64,000 nucleotides of DNA from assembly GCF_000170895.1 (NCBI RefSeq), contig NZ_ABCS01000023.1, positions 50,781 to 114,780 on the forward strand. Direction: 5' to 3'. This DNA comes from Plesiocystis pacifica SIR-1 (GTDB taxonomy: Bacteria; Myxococcota_A; Polyangia; Nannocystales; Nannocystaceae). Under the pieces are notes generated by a model, which made no database searches, was not told where the DNA came from, and was given only the letters and a program-made list of their open reading frames with translations. Made by a program: the position numbers and the translations under genes. Positions 54,927-62,895 of this stretch are shown piece after piece (positions within the stretch are counted from its first letter, which is position 1; each line of letters opens with the position of its first letter).

Positions 54927-56525
54927 TTGGCGACGACCAACCACTACGACCTCATCGTGCTCGGGGACCACGTCGCGGGGCTGGTCGCGGCGGCCCTGGT
55001 CGCGCGTCGGGGGAAGCGAGTCCTGGTCATCCCCCAGGGGCCCATCGACGGCCACTACCGCCTCAACCGTCGCCCCTTCGCCCTCGACCCCGCGCCGGTG
55101 CTCCACGCGTCCTGCCCCGCGGTCCGGCGGGTGTTCGAGGAGCTGGGCTTGTGGACGCAGAGCCGCCGAGAGCTCCGGCCGATGGCGGGCATGATGCACT
55201 GGGCCCTGGCGGGGGCGCGCCTCGACGAGGTCCTGGCTTCGACAGCGGGCGCGGGCGTGGCGTCCGCGGTGGAGGGCGCCGACGGCCCGCGGGCGTGGAC
55301 CGAGAGCCTCGCGGACGAGGCCGCGCGCGAGTGGCCCGGGGTGCCCGCCGCGTCCGCGTGGGCCCTCCGCCGGCAGTGGTCCGACGCCACCGACGCCCTC
55401 TTCGACGAGCTCCTGGCCTCGGACAACGCCCTGGTCGCCGACGGTTTTTGGGCCCGGCGCTTCCTCGGCCGCGTCGCCAGCCAGCTCCCGCCGGACAACC
55501 TCGACGAGCTCGAGCCCCTGCCCGCGGCGCACCCCTTGCGCGCGCAGGCCCGCGCCCTCGAGCCCTGGGTGCAGCACCTCGCCCCCGCGCAGCTGGGCAA
55601 GGCCGCGAGCCTGCGCATCGCCGGGTTGTGGGGGCGCCCCGGCGGACCCCTCGATCGCCCCGGCGGCGTGGCCAGCCTGCGCGAGCAGCTCATCCAGCGC
55701 ATTCAGCTCAAGTCCGGCGAGGTCAAGCCCAAGCTGCGCGTGGCCGAGGTGCTCATCAAGCGCGGCCGGGTCACGGGCGTCAGCTTGCTCGGCAAGCGCG
55801 ACCGCTACGGCTGCGATCACATGCTCATCGCCTGCGATCCGCGGCGCTTGCTCGACGGTGCGCTCGTGCCCGAGACCCTGCCCAAGCCCCTGCTGGTCAG
55901 CCTGGCGGCGATCCACGGCGCGGCCTACCGCTACCTGCTGCACCTCGACCTCGACGCGCGCGGCCTGGGCCCGGGCCTCGAGGGGCTGACGGTGTGCCTG
56001 CCGGCGAGCGCGGGCGACTACGCGGCCAAGGCGGGCGTGGGCACGACCTACGTCCGGGTCGGGGAGTCCGGGCGCTCCGAGCTGCGCCCGGTGGCGATCG
56101 TGCGCGTGGTCGGGCCGTCCGAGGACCCGAGCGAGCTGCGCGAGCGCGTCCTCGACGATCTCGAGGTCCGCGGCGTCCTGCCCTTCGCGCGCCCCTGGAT
56201 TCGCCTGATGCACTCGCCCCACGACGGCCGCGGGGCCACGGACGGCGAGGGCCGAGCGCTGGCCAGCCTCGGCTCGGACACGGCCCTGTCCCTGCCCATG
56301 GACCCGCTCTACGCCGTGGACGGGGCCGTTCCCAGCCTCGGCGTGGGCCTGCTGCCGCACTCCTCCGGCGTCAAGAACCTGCACTTCGCGTCGCGCTTGA
56401 CCTACCCGGGCCTGGGCCTCGAGGGCGAGTTCACGGCGGCCTGGGCCGCGGCGGGTGCCGTCGCCCAGGCCGGCCGGTCCGGGCTCGGGCGCAACCTTTT
56501 CTTGGGCCGGGGCAACCGCGGCTGA
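54927..56525 (+). CDS. FAD-dependent NAD(P)-binding oxidoreductase, phytoene-desaturase-like
   Basis: 532 residues from a TTG. The N-terminal dinucleotide fold starts YDLIVLGDHVAGLVAAALVARRGKRVLVI (GxHxAGL is a slightly altered GxGxxG, with the first Gly-x-Gly read as GDH). The C terminus has the FAD-binding LPHSSGVKNLHFASRLTYPGLGLEGEFTAAW. The closest likeness is to amine oxidase/phytoene desaturase flavoproteins. The missing canonical Gly suggests a diverged member. Substrate unknown. It reads away from the large kinase gene. Confidence 0.7.
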   Translation: MATTNHYDLIVLGDHVAGLVAAALVARRGKRVLVIPQGPIDGHYRLNRRPFALDPAPVLHASCPAVRRVFEELGLWTQSRRELRPMAGMMHWALAGARLDEVLASTAGAGVASAVEGADGPRAWTESLADEAAREWPGVPAASAWALRRQWSDATDALFDELLASDNALVADGFWARRFLGRVASQLPPDNLDELEPLPAAHPLRAQARALEPWVQHLAPAQLGKAASLRIAGLWGRPGGPLDRPGGVASLREQLIQRIQLKSGEVKPKLRVAEVLIKRGRVTGVSLLGKRDRYGCDHMLIACDPRRLLDGALVPETLPKPLLVSLAAIHGAAYRYLLHLDLDARGLGPGLEGLTVCLPASAGDYAAKAGVGTTYVRVGESGRSELRPVAIVRVVGPSEDPSELRERVLDDLEVRGVLPFARPWIRLMHSPHDGRGATDGEGRALASLGSDTALSLPMDPLYAVDGAVPSLGVGLLPHSSGVKNLHFASRLTYPGLGLEGEFTAAWAAAGAVAQAGRSGLGRNLFLGRGNRG

Positions 56526-56584
56526 GGCTCAGCGGGTCGGCGTCACCCTCGCAAGCGCTGGCTGCGGCCGGTATGCTCCCGCCG

Positions 56585-57529
56585 ATGTTCCGGGAACGGA
56601 TGAGCTTCTCGATCGCGCGCACCTCGAGCGCGGCTCTCGCCGCGTGTGTCTGGCTGGTCGCGTGTGGTCCCGCCGCGAAGCCGGAGCAGGCCAACCGCGT
56701 GTCCGATGCGGAGCGCGAGGCGATGCGCGCCGACGCGGAGAAAGAGAAGGCGGCCAAGGCCAAGGCCAAGGCCAAGGCCGGGCCGCCCCGCTGGCTCCGC
56801 GCGGGCCCCAGCTTTCCCGAGGCCTTCGCCCCCTTCCCCGTCCCCGATCTCCAGACCATCGAGGGGACCTGGCTCGTCCCCAGCGAGGTCGAGGGCCAGC
56901 GCGAGCTGTGGCTCGCCGAGGCCCCCCAGCCCGCCCCCAAGGTCGAGGGCGCCCGGGTGGCCAAGGTCGTCGTCGTCGATCGTCGGGGCCGCGAGCAGGT
57001 CCACGGCGTCACCCTCCAGAGCCCCTGCGCGGTGCAGGTGACCAACGAGTACGGGCGCTCTCGCCCGCGCGCCCTGTGGGTCGGCGAAGGCAAGCTGCAC
57101 CTGAGCCCTGGCGGCGCCGTGGCCATCGAAGGCAGCGCGGCCACGGCCTCGGCGGACGCGGCCTCGCCCCTGCGCCCGGTGCTCGCGTGCTCGGGCAACC
57201 GCGCGTACGTGTTCGAGGGCGAGGGCTGCAAGCGCTACTCCCAGATGCTCGGGGTCTGGGACGCGACCGACGTGGACTGCCGCCGCGACGGTGAGGCCCT
57301 GGTCATCGACGACCTGCGCCTCGAGCCTGCGGGCGCGGGGGTGTGGATGGACCCGGCCGCCGCGACCGCGACCGCGACCGCGTTCGCCGATCGTGGCGCC
57401 GCCGAGACGGCGCTCTCGGCTGCACCCAAGGCCAGCGCCGAGGCCGGTGAGACCGCCGGTACGGAGGTCGGGAGCGACGGCGCGGTCGATCCTGCCGAGA
57501 CCGCTGGCTCTGAGACCACGGGCTCCTAG
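56585..57529 (+). CDS. Lipoprotein of unknown function
   Basis: 314 residues from the ATG at 56585; ATGs at 56573 and 56600 are alternatives (the last has GGGA upstream). Signal peptide with lipobox WLVAC, then a Lys/Ala repeat (EKEKAAKAKAKAKAK). The mature part is beta-rich and has Cys at about 165, 207 and 228. The tail is Ala/Thr/Glu/Gly-rich (ETAGTEVGSDGAVDPAETAG). No motif recognised. A hairpin terminator follows. Confidence 0.7.
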   Translation: MFRERMSFSIARTSSAALAACVWLVACGPAAKPEQANRVSDAEREAMRADAEKEKAAKAKAKAKAGPPRWLRAGPSFPEAFAPFPVPDLQTIEGTWLVPSEVEGQRELWLAEAPQPAPKVEGARVAKVVVVDRRGREQVHGVTLQSPCAVQVTNEYGRSRPRALWVGEGKLHLSPGGAVAIEGSAATASADAASPLRPVLACSGNRAYVFEGEGCKRYSQMLGVWDATDVDCRRDGEALVIDDLRLEPAGAGVWMDPAAATATATAFADRGAAETALSAAPKASAEAGETAGTEVGSDGAVDPAETAGSETTGS

Positions 57530-57548
57530 GCGATTCATCGAGGGAGAA

Positions 57549-57592
57549 CGAACGCGCGCGGCAAATGCTGCGCGCGTTCGCGTTTGGTTTTG
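57549..57592 (+). terminator. Hairpin terminator after the lipoprotein gene
   Basis: CGAACGCGCGC and GCGCGCGTTCG form an 11-bp stem with a 10-base loop, followed by a T-rich stretch (GTTTGGTTTTGG). It lies 20 bases after the stop codon. Confidence 0.7.
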
Positions 57593-57611
57593 GCCTTGCC
57601 GCGTCGTTTTT

Positions 57612-57636
57612 AAACATGTAAATCGTTTGCATGTTT
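57612..57636. promoter_or_regulatory. AT-rich palindrome (NsrR-like spacing) upstream of the haemoglobin gene
   Basis: AAACATG and CATGTTT are placed symmetrically, with AAA/TTT just inside. The inner core ATG-N11-CAT (57616-57632) has the spacing described for NsrR, the nitric-oxide-sensing Rrf2 regulator. It lies 27 bases before the globin ATG in a short AT-rich island, where a promoter would be blocked by a bound repressor. The regulator itself is not in the window. Confidence 0.45.
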
Positions 57637-57662
57637 TTAGTCGCGCCCCTCCAGAGGCCCAG

Positions 57663-58028
57663 ATGAGCAGCATCTACGAACAGATTGGTGGCGCCCCGGC
57701 GATCACCGCAGCCGTCGAGGTCTTCTACCGAAAGGTCCTCTCCGACGAGCTCCTGGCCCCCTATTTCGACGACATCGACATGGACAAGCAGCTGGGCAAG
57801 CAGGCCGCCTTCCTGACCATGGTCACCGGCGGGCCCAACGAATACACGGGCCGCGACATGCGGACGGCGCACGCCAAGCTGGTCGAGCGCGGCATCGGAG
57901 ACGCGCACTTCGACCACGTCGTGCAGCACCTCGGGGCGACCCTCGCCGAGCTGGGCGTGGCGGCGGAGCTCATCGAGCAAATCGCCGCCGTCGCCGAGAG
58001 CACCCGCGCCGACGTGCTCGGCCGTTGA
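57663..58028 (+). CDS. Group I truncated haemoglobin
   Basis: 121 residues, the usual length. Family features: IYEQIGGAPAITAAVEVFYRKV at the start, Phe-Tyr pair, the LGKQAAFLTMVTGGP segment, and the proximal haem His within MRTAHAKL near residue 70, then HFDHVVQHL. Such globins bind oxygen or nitric oxide; together with a reductase they act as NO dioxygenases. A ribosome site (AGAGG) precedes the ATG. The ferredoxin-domain reductase follows after 41 bases, so the pair probably forms one operon controlled through the palindrome upstream. Confidence 0.95.
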   Translation: MSSIYEQIGGAPAITAAVEVFYRKVLSDELLAPYFDDIDMDKQLGKQAAFLTMVTGGPNEYTGRDMRTAHAKLVERGIGDAHFDHVVQHLGATLAELGVAAELIEQIAAVAESTRADVLGR

Positions 58029-58069
58029 GACCCCGCTGACGTCGCCCAGGCCCAGGAGAACGAGCCGCC

Positions 58070-59101
58070 ATGACACTCTTGCAGATTCGCTATGAAGACA
58101 CCCAGGTGACCCTCGAGCCCGGGGAGTCCGTGCTCGACGGCTTGCTCCGCTCTGGCCGCGACCTCCCCCATGGTTGCCGCAGCGGGGTGTGTCGAGCCTG
58201 CACCATGGTGTGCTCCGAGGGGGAGCTCCCGCCCGAGGCCGCGGCGGCCCTCGAGCCCGAGCAGCGGGCCGCCGGCATGTTCCTGGCTTGCCAGTGCCGC
58301 GCGCCCGCGGAGCCGGGCCCCGAGTCCGCCGCGCCCAAGGTCCTGCACGTCCAGCGCGACCCCGAGGAGCAGCCCCACGTCCCGGCGACCCTCGAGGGCC
58401 TCGAGCGCCTCAGCCCCTCGGTGATGCGCGTGCGCGTGCGCCCCGACGCAGCCTTCGCCTTCGAGGCCGGGCAGTACGTCGCCCTGCGCCGCGCCGACGG
58501 GGTGACCCGGAGCTACTCCATCGCCAGCTTGCCGGGGGAGGACTGCCTCGAGTTCCACGTCCGCCGCGTCCCCAACGGGCGCATGAGCGGCTGGCTGTTC
58601 GACGAGGCCGAGGTCGGCGCGCGCGTGGCCGTGTCGCCGCCGCTCGGGACCTGCCGCTACCCCGCTCAGCCCGACGCGGCGTACCTCGACTCGCCCATGC
58701 TGCTCGTCGGCGTGGGCACGGGGCTGGGGCCGATCTGGGGCATCGTCCGGGCCGCCTTCGAGGCGGGCCACCGCGCCCCGATCACCCTCGTGCAGGCGGG
58801 GCGCACCCTCGACAGCCTGTACCTCGGGGACGAGCTCGACGCCCTGTCAGCGGCGCACCCTGGCTTGGATCTTCGCCGCTGCGTGCTCGAGGAGCCGAGC
58901 GAGGGCGAGTCGTCCACGCCCCTCGAGGTCGGGGCCGTCGACGCCCTCGCGCCCCGCCTGGTCCGGGACGATCGGGAGCGCCGCCCCGGGGACTGGCTGG
59001 CGCTGCTGTGCGGCGACGCCTCGGTGGTCCACCGCCTGCGCCGCTCGCTCTTCCTCGCCGGCCTGTCCGCCCGCCGGATCCGCGCCGACGCCTTCGGCTG
59101 A
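58070..59101 (+). CDS. 2Fe-2S ferredoxin/FAD/NAD(P)H reductase (globin partner)
   Basis: 343 residues with AGGAGA ribosome site. N-terminal plant-type ferredoxin: CRSGVCRAC near residues 36-44 with the fourth Cys in LACQC near 74. Then an FAD-binding barrel (RSYSIAS near 145) and an NAD(P)-binding domain (LLVGVGTGLGPIWGI near 210, LLCGDASVV near 315). The order ferredoxin-FAD-NAD is that of oxygenase reductases. It likely passes electrons to the truncated haemoglobin just upstream, giving a two-gene equivalent of flavohaemoglobin; that function is inferred. Repeat copy D starts right after its stop. Confidence 0.92.
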   Translation: MTLLQIRYEDTQVTLEPGESVLDGLLRSGRDLPHGCRSGVCRACTMVCSEGELPPEAAAALEPEQRAAGMFLACQCRAPAEPGPESAAPKVLHVQRDPEEQPHVPATLEGLERLSPSVMRVRVRPDAAFAFEAGQYVALRRADGVTRSYSIASLPGEDCLEFHVRRVPNGRMSGWLFDEAEVGARVAVSPPLGTCRYPAQPDAAYLDSPMLLVGVGTGLGPIWGIVRAAFEAGHRAPITLVQAGRTLDSLYLGDELDALSAAHPGLDLRRCVLEEPSEGESSTPLEVGAVDALAPRLVRDDRERRPGDWLALLCGDASVVHRLRRSLFLAGLSARRIRADAFG

Positions 59102-59171
59102 GTTCTGTTTTGCCCCCACAGGCGCCTGGCCCGGCGTTTTCAGCTGTTCGGCAAACGACGCGGGCGTGGAT
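59102..59171 (+). repeat. Dispersed repeat copy D, starting right after a stop codon
   Basis: GTTCTGTTTTGCCCCCACAG starts at the base after the reductase TGA and equals, on the other strand, 7551-7570 after another TGA. CGCCTGG follows in both. GCGGGCGTGGAT (59160-59171) matches the GGGCGTGGATTC module of copies A and B. The stem module is missing. The next 190 bases hold no gene. Confidence 0.7.
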
Positions 59172-59364
59172 CTTCGGTAGGACCGGCTGGCGCCTGGGTT
59201 TGAGGGAATTTAGGGGAGGCTCGTGGAGTCTGGTCCCAGCTCGTTCCAGAGCGTCTCTGGAGAGATGCTGGAGACGGAGCTTTGACGTCGACGGCCCGGT
59301 CCTTCACGCGACCTACGACGCCACTTCGAGGGGCCTGTGCTTGGTGACCTTCATGCCGTGAGCG

Positions 59365-59817
59365 TCAGCGATCGCGCTGCGTGGCCAAGTCGTGCCGCTG
59401 CTCGTCGATCTCGGCGAGGCAGCGCTCTTGTTCGTGGATGAAGGTGTCGACCGCGTCGAGGATCAGCCAGTCGTCGCAGCGCTCGAGGCGGTAGTTCGTG
59501 TCGCGGGCGCCCGTGCTCGTGCGCCGGGGGATGAAGGGGCGCAGGGCGAGGGTGAAGGGGTTGTCGATCCACCCGCGCGGGCAGCCGTCGGTGACGTCCT
59601 CCCAGGGGCGCTTCCAGTCGACGGGGTAGCCCGACACGCGTTCGCCCTCGAGGCCCGGGTTGGGGGCGCGGCCGAGGTAGCGCAGGAGGAGGCGCGGCTC
59701 GATGAGCCAGTGGACCGCCTCGAGGTCGAGGCGCGTGCACCCGCGCCGGGCCCGTTGCTCGTCGAGGAGCTCGCCGTGGCCGTCCCGGCACTCGCGGTCG
59801 CAGTCGAACAGCCGCAT
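59365..59817 (-). CDS. Accessory-region protein of unknown function
   Basis: 150 residues, Cys- and Arg-rich, opening MRLFDCDRECRDGHGEL. It includes WKRPWEDVTDGCPRGWIDNPF and FIHEQERCLAEIDEQRHDL. No signal or membrane span. Composition and the tight minus-strand arrangement with the next gene suggest a phage or integrative-element gene; I recognise no family. Confidence 0.55.
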   Translation of the reverse strand: MRLFDCDRECRDGHGELLDEQRARRGCTRLDLEAVHWLIEPRLLLRYLGRAPNPGLEGERVSGYPVDWKRPWEDVTDGCPRGWIDNPFTLALRPFIPRRTSTGARDTNYRLERCDDWLILDAVDTFIHEQERCLAEIDEQRHDLATQRDR

Positions 59818-59839
59818 GGCCCGGCCGGGGTCCCCCGGT

Positions 59840-60403
59840 CTAGGGCGAACTGCCAGGCCCAGAGGCGGAGGGCTTTTTTTCGGCCCGCGTCAGATCCTGG
59901 CTCGCGCGCAGGACCGCCTCGCCGACCTCGTGGAAGATGTCGCGGCCGAGGAGCTGCTCGATGCGCCCCATGTCCTTCTCGCCGAGGGTCTTCGACTTCT
60001 TGAAGCGGGCCTGCAGCTCGAGGTTGGGGACGCCGTCGATGGTCTCCACGCCCAGGCGGAAGGCGGCCTCGTAGGCGGCGTAGAGCTGCCCGCCCTGCTG
60101 GAGCGCGAGGAGGTTGTTGCGCTGATTGCGGGTGAGGCGCCGAAGGTGGAAGCGGACCGGCCCCTCGGCTTGGTCGAGGTACTGCTCGACCGTGGTCAGG
60201 TCGTAGCGAGTCTCGCCGAGCTGGTAGCGGACCATGGGGTGGTCCTCGACGGCGTCCCAGGCCACGGGGCGGTCCTGGTCGGGCTCGCGCTCGCCCTCGA
60301 TGACCTCGAGTTCGTAGTTGATGCGGTCGCGGTCCCAGGCGGTGTCGTCGCGGGCGATGAAGATGATGGGGGTGGTGGGGTTGTGGATGGTGGGGAGGGC
60401 CAT
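59840..60403 (-). CDS. Accessory-region protein of unknown function
   Basis: 187 residues from the ATG at 60403 (60442 is possible). The product has TIHNPTTPIIFIARDDTAWDRD at the start, then charged helices (RFHLRRLTRNQRNNLLALQ, RIEQLLGRDIFHEVGEAVLRA). Soluble, no motif recognised. It is 22 bases ahead of the gene at 59365-59817, a likely operon, and its 5' end is close to the start of the lower-GC plus-strand gene. Confidence 0.55.
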   Translation of the reverse strand: MALPTIHNPTTPIIFIARDDTAWDRDRINYELEVIEGEREPDQDRPVAWDAVEDHPMVRYQLGETRYDLTTVEQYLDQAEGPVRFHLRRLTRNQRNNLLALQQGGQLYAAYEAAFRLGVETIDGVPNLELQARFKKSKTLGEKDMGRIEQLLGRDIFHEVGEAVLRASQDLTRAEKKPSASGPGSSP

Positions 60404-60476
60404 GGTATTTATCAGCGTGCCTCGAGGGAAAGTTCTGCCCATTAGCCCGGACTGGAGCTTGCTGGAGACTTGGAAT

Positions 60477-61148
60477 GTGACCTACGAGTTTTGGATCGGT
60501 TCTGGGCTAGACGTAAGAGGCCGGAGGCTCAACTATCTACGACAGTGGGCTGGAATTGTCGGTAGGGAGCGAGCCCTAAGAGAATTCGACGACGCTGTCG
60601 CATCACGGGGAAGTCGAAAGGCACTCGCCAACGCAATGGGAGTCGCGGATGTAACGCTATGCAGGCTTCGCTTGCACTTCAAGAAACTACTCGACGCGGG
60701 TGTCGGAGAGGGCCTGCTCATCTACTTTGTGAGTCCTCTATCTGCAGCTGACAGGCTTATCGTGGATGTTGTGACAGCTCGCACCCTTCCCTTCAACCGG
60801 CGGTGCAGGGTTGCCGACTACCGCGAGCTTCCTGGCCGTGGCTCCGTCATTCGAATCACGGGGTGCACTCTGGAAGAGGCGGACAGCCTTGTATCGGCAT
60901 TCTGCGACCAAGTCTGGTCCGGAAAACAAAGCTTAGTGGACAGTATAAATGACCTTCGCGCGAGGTTTGAAAAGGTTGAGGTCTGGGCCCGAGCCGCTGG
61001 CATCACAGAGATGCTGGAAGACCAGGCAGCTGACTACTTGACCGCCAAAGACCTCGTCCAGGTGCGTACTGTACAGCAGGCGGCTGCGCGCAAACTAGCG
61101 AAGGTCGCTCTCAAAAAATTGGGAGTTGAGGACCTCGTCGATCTCTAG
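60477..61148 (+). CDS. Lower-GC insert gene of unknown function
   Basis: 223 residues from a GTG at 60477 with GGAG upstream; an ATG at 60402 would add 25 residues. The base composition is clearly less GC-rich than its neighbours. The predicted protein is helical with a helix-turn-helix-like part (RKALANAMGVADVTLCRLRLHFKKLL, read as two helices) and a Lys-rich end. No family recognised. It is the first of two plus-strand genes breaking a minus-strand tract; its stop shares CTAG with the stop of the opposing frameshifted gene, a pattern repeated at 63912-63915. Likely acquired cargo. Confidence 0.6.
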   Translation: MTYEFWIGSGLDVRGRRLNYLRQWAGIVGRERALREFDDAVASRGSRKALANAMGVADVTLCRLRLHFKKLLDAGVGEGLLIYFVSPLSAADRLIVDVVTARTLPFNRRCRVADYRELPGRGSVIRITGCTLEEADSLVSAFCDQVWSGKQSLVDSINDLRARFEKVEVWARAAGITEMLEDQAADYLTAKDLVQVRTVQQAAARKLAKVALKKLGVEDLVDL

Positions 61149-62169
61149 TTTGCCAAGAGCACGATCATGCTAGAGTTGCCACGCTCCGAGCCCGTCTCAC
61201 GCTCGTGCCCCCGAAAGATCAGCCGGCTCGCCGTGAGGTCTGTCTGCACTCCACGCCCCGGGTCTTCCCGATAGCTCAGGTTCGGCCAGTACATCCCGAT
61301 CGCCCGCTCTGACGCGATGCCCACCTGCAGCAGCAGGTGCTTCCGCACCCGCCCCACGAACTCCTGGCGCCACGCCTTCGAGTGGTAGGTCGAGAACGAC
61401 ACGCCGCTCTCGCCCCAGCCGTCGCCCACGTAGCCCTGCACGCCCTCGAGGCCGTTCACGCCGGCGACGGGCTTGTGTGTGATGCCCACCTTGGGCTCGA
61501 GGCTCCTACGGCCCTCCTCGACCACGTCGAGGCCCTTCCCGCCCACCACGAGGTCATGCCAGGCCTGCGACCACGCAGCCTTGGCCAGCTCGAGGAACTC
61601 GGCCTTCCCCAAGTTCCCGGGCGCCTCCCCGTTGTGGGCCGCGTTGCGCACGAGCGCGGCGACGTCGGCCTGGGCGACATCTCCCAGCCCCACCAGGCGC
61701 TGGATCCGAACCTGTCGAGGACCTCGGCCATGTCGGCCAGGGGCACCGAGTTCCCACGCTTGCGCAGCTCGACCACGTGGGGGTGGTAGAAGTCCTTCGG
61801 CATGTTCTCGGGCTGCACGCCCTTGTAGAGCACCTCGCGCAGGGCCTCGAACTTGGCCCAGGACTTCTGCGAGGGCTCGACGCCCCGGGTGGGGTCGCCG
61901 AGGCGGCACAGCTCCTCGTAGAACATGAGGTTCTCGGCGTACTCGGGCCGGATGTGGATCTGACCCTCGTGGAAGTAGGCCAGCGTGCGCCCGGCCGCGT
62001 GGCGCACGGCGGGGCCCAGGCGGACGTAGTGGACGTGGCCGCTGGTCATGTCGACGATCGGCGTGATCGGGTTGGCGCGCTCCCGCTTCACGCGGCCGTC
62101 GGGGCGGCGGGAGGACACGACCACGGAGCGGAGGCGACCGCGGCACTCGAGCTTGATACGGGCAGGCAT
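61145..62169 (-). pseudogene. Frameshifted accessory gene (about 340 codons)
   Basis: From an ATG at 62169 a protein begins MPARIKLECRGRLRSVVV and reads on to MAEVLDRF at about 61708. There the coding frame changes: RIQRLVGLGDVAQADVAALV continues in the next frame to a stop at 61145. Adding a single base at 61707-61710 (TTC-GG to TTCCGG) would restore one frame of 341 codons. So this is a recent pseudogene, a sequencing or assembly error, or less likely a programmed shift (no slippery run is seen). Family unknown. Confidence 0.7.
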
Positions 62170-62192
62170 GGCTGGCTTTCGTCTTGGGGGGT

Positions 62193-62851
62193 TCAGGCGG
62201 CGGCGGTGACGACCTGGGCGATGCGGTCCTGATCGCGGAGCATGACCGAGAACCAGACCCGGCCGATCGTGTCGGTGCGCGAGTGGGTCGGCGTGCGGTC
62301 GACCTCGACGCGGATCTCGTCCGCGCCCTGGCCCATGGCCGGCTTCCAGACGAGCTTCAGCGCCGAGCCCGAGCGCCCGCGGCCGGGGCGATCGCCGCGA
62401 ACTCGGCCTCGGGCGCGCCGCGGTACAGCCACCGGTGCGTGAGCACGATGCTGTTCCAGTGCGTCTTCCCGCAGCACCCGCCCCCGCCGCGCATCCCGAT
62501 CGGCGTCTCGAGGTCCTCGAGCACGTCGAGGGGCCGCATGCCCTCGTCGTCACGCCAGACCGGGACCTGCAGCTGGATGCGCAGCGTCGGGGCCGAGGCC
62601 GCGAGGGCGTCGAAGCGCTCGACGTCGCGGACCTGGGAGCGGGCCTTGTGGGCGCCGCTGGCCGTGATCAAGAAGCGGTCAAGGAGGCGCGACTCGACGA
62701 TGTGGGCGCGGTGCGAGCCGCAGCAGGGGCAGCGGACGGCGAGGTCAGGCTCGGGGACGCGGTCGTGGAAGAGGTACCAGAGCTCGACGTGGTAGCGCGG
62801 GGGCCGGGCGAGGGCGCGGCGGGCTGCGGCGATGAGCTCTTGGACAGGCAT
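62193..62851 (-). pseudogene. Frameshifted accessory gene with zinc-type Cys pairs (about 219 codons)
   Basis: Starts at the ATG at 62851 (MPVQELIAAARRAL). It has CPCCGSH and GGCCGKTHW motifs, which may bind zinc. At about 62379-62388 the frame ends in Ala/Arg-rich sequence, while the next frame carries on sensibly as SGSALKLVWKPAMGQG to a stop at 62193. One missing base explains both parts. It precedes the other frameshifted gene in the same direction, 23 bases apart. Function unknown. Confidence 0.65.
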
Positions 62852-62895
62852 ATGACTTCTGTCGTGCCAAGGCGTCGATGCCGTAGGATGTCGGC

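Noticed and set aside
61700..61720. Programmed -1 frameshift in the accessory gene
   Set aside because: No slippery heptamer, stem or upstream stimulator is visible, and a second single-base break occurs in the next gene, so mutation or sequence error is simpler.
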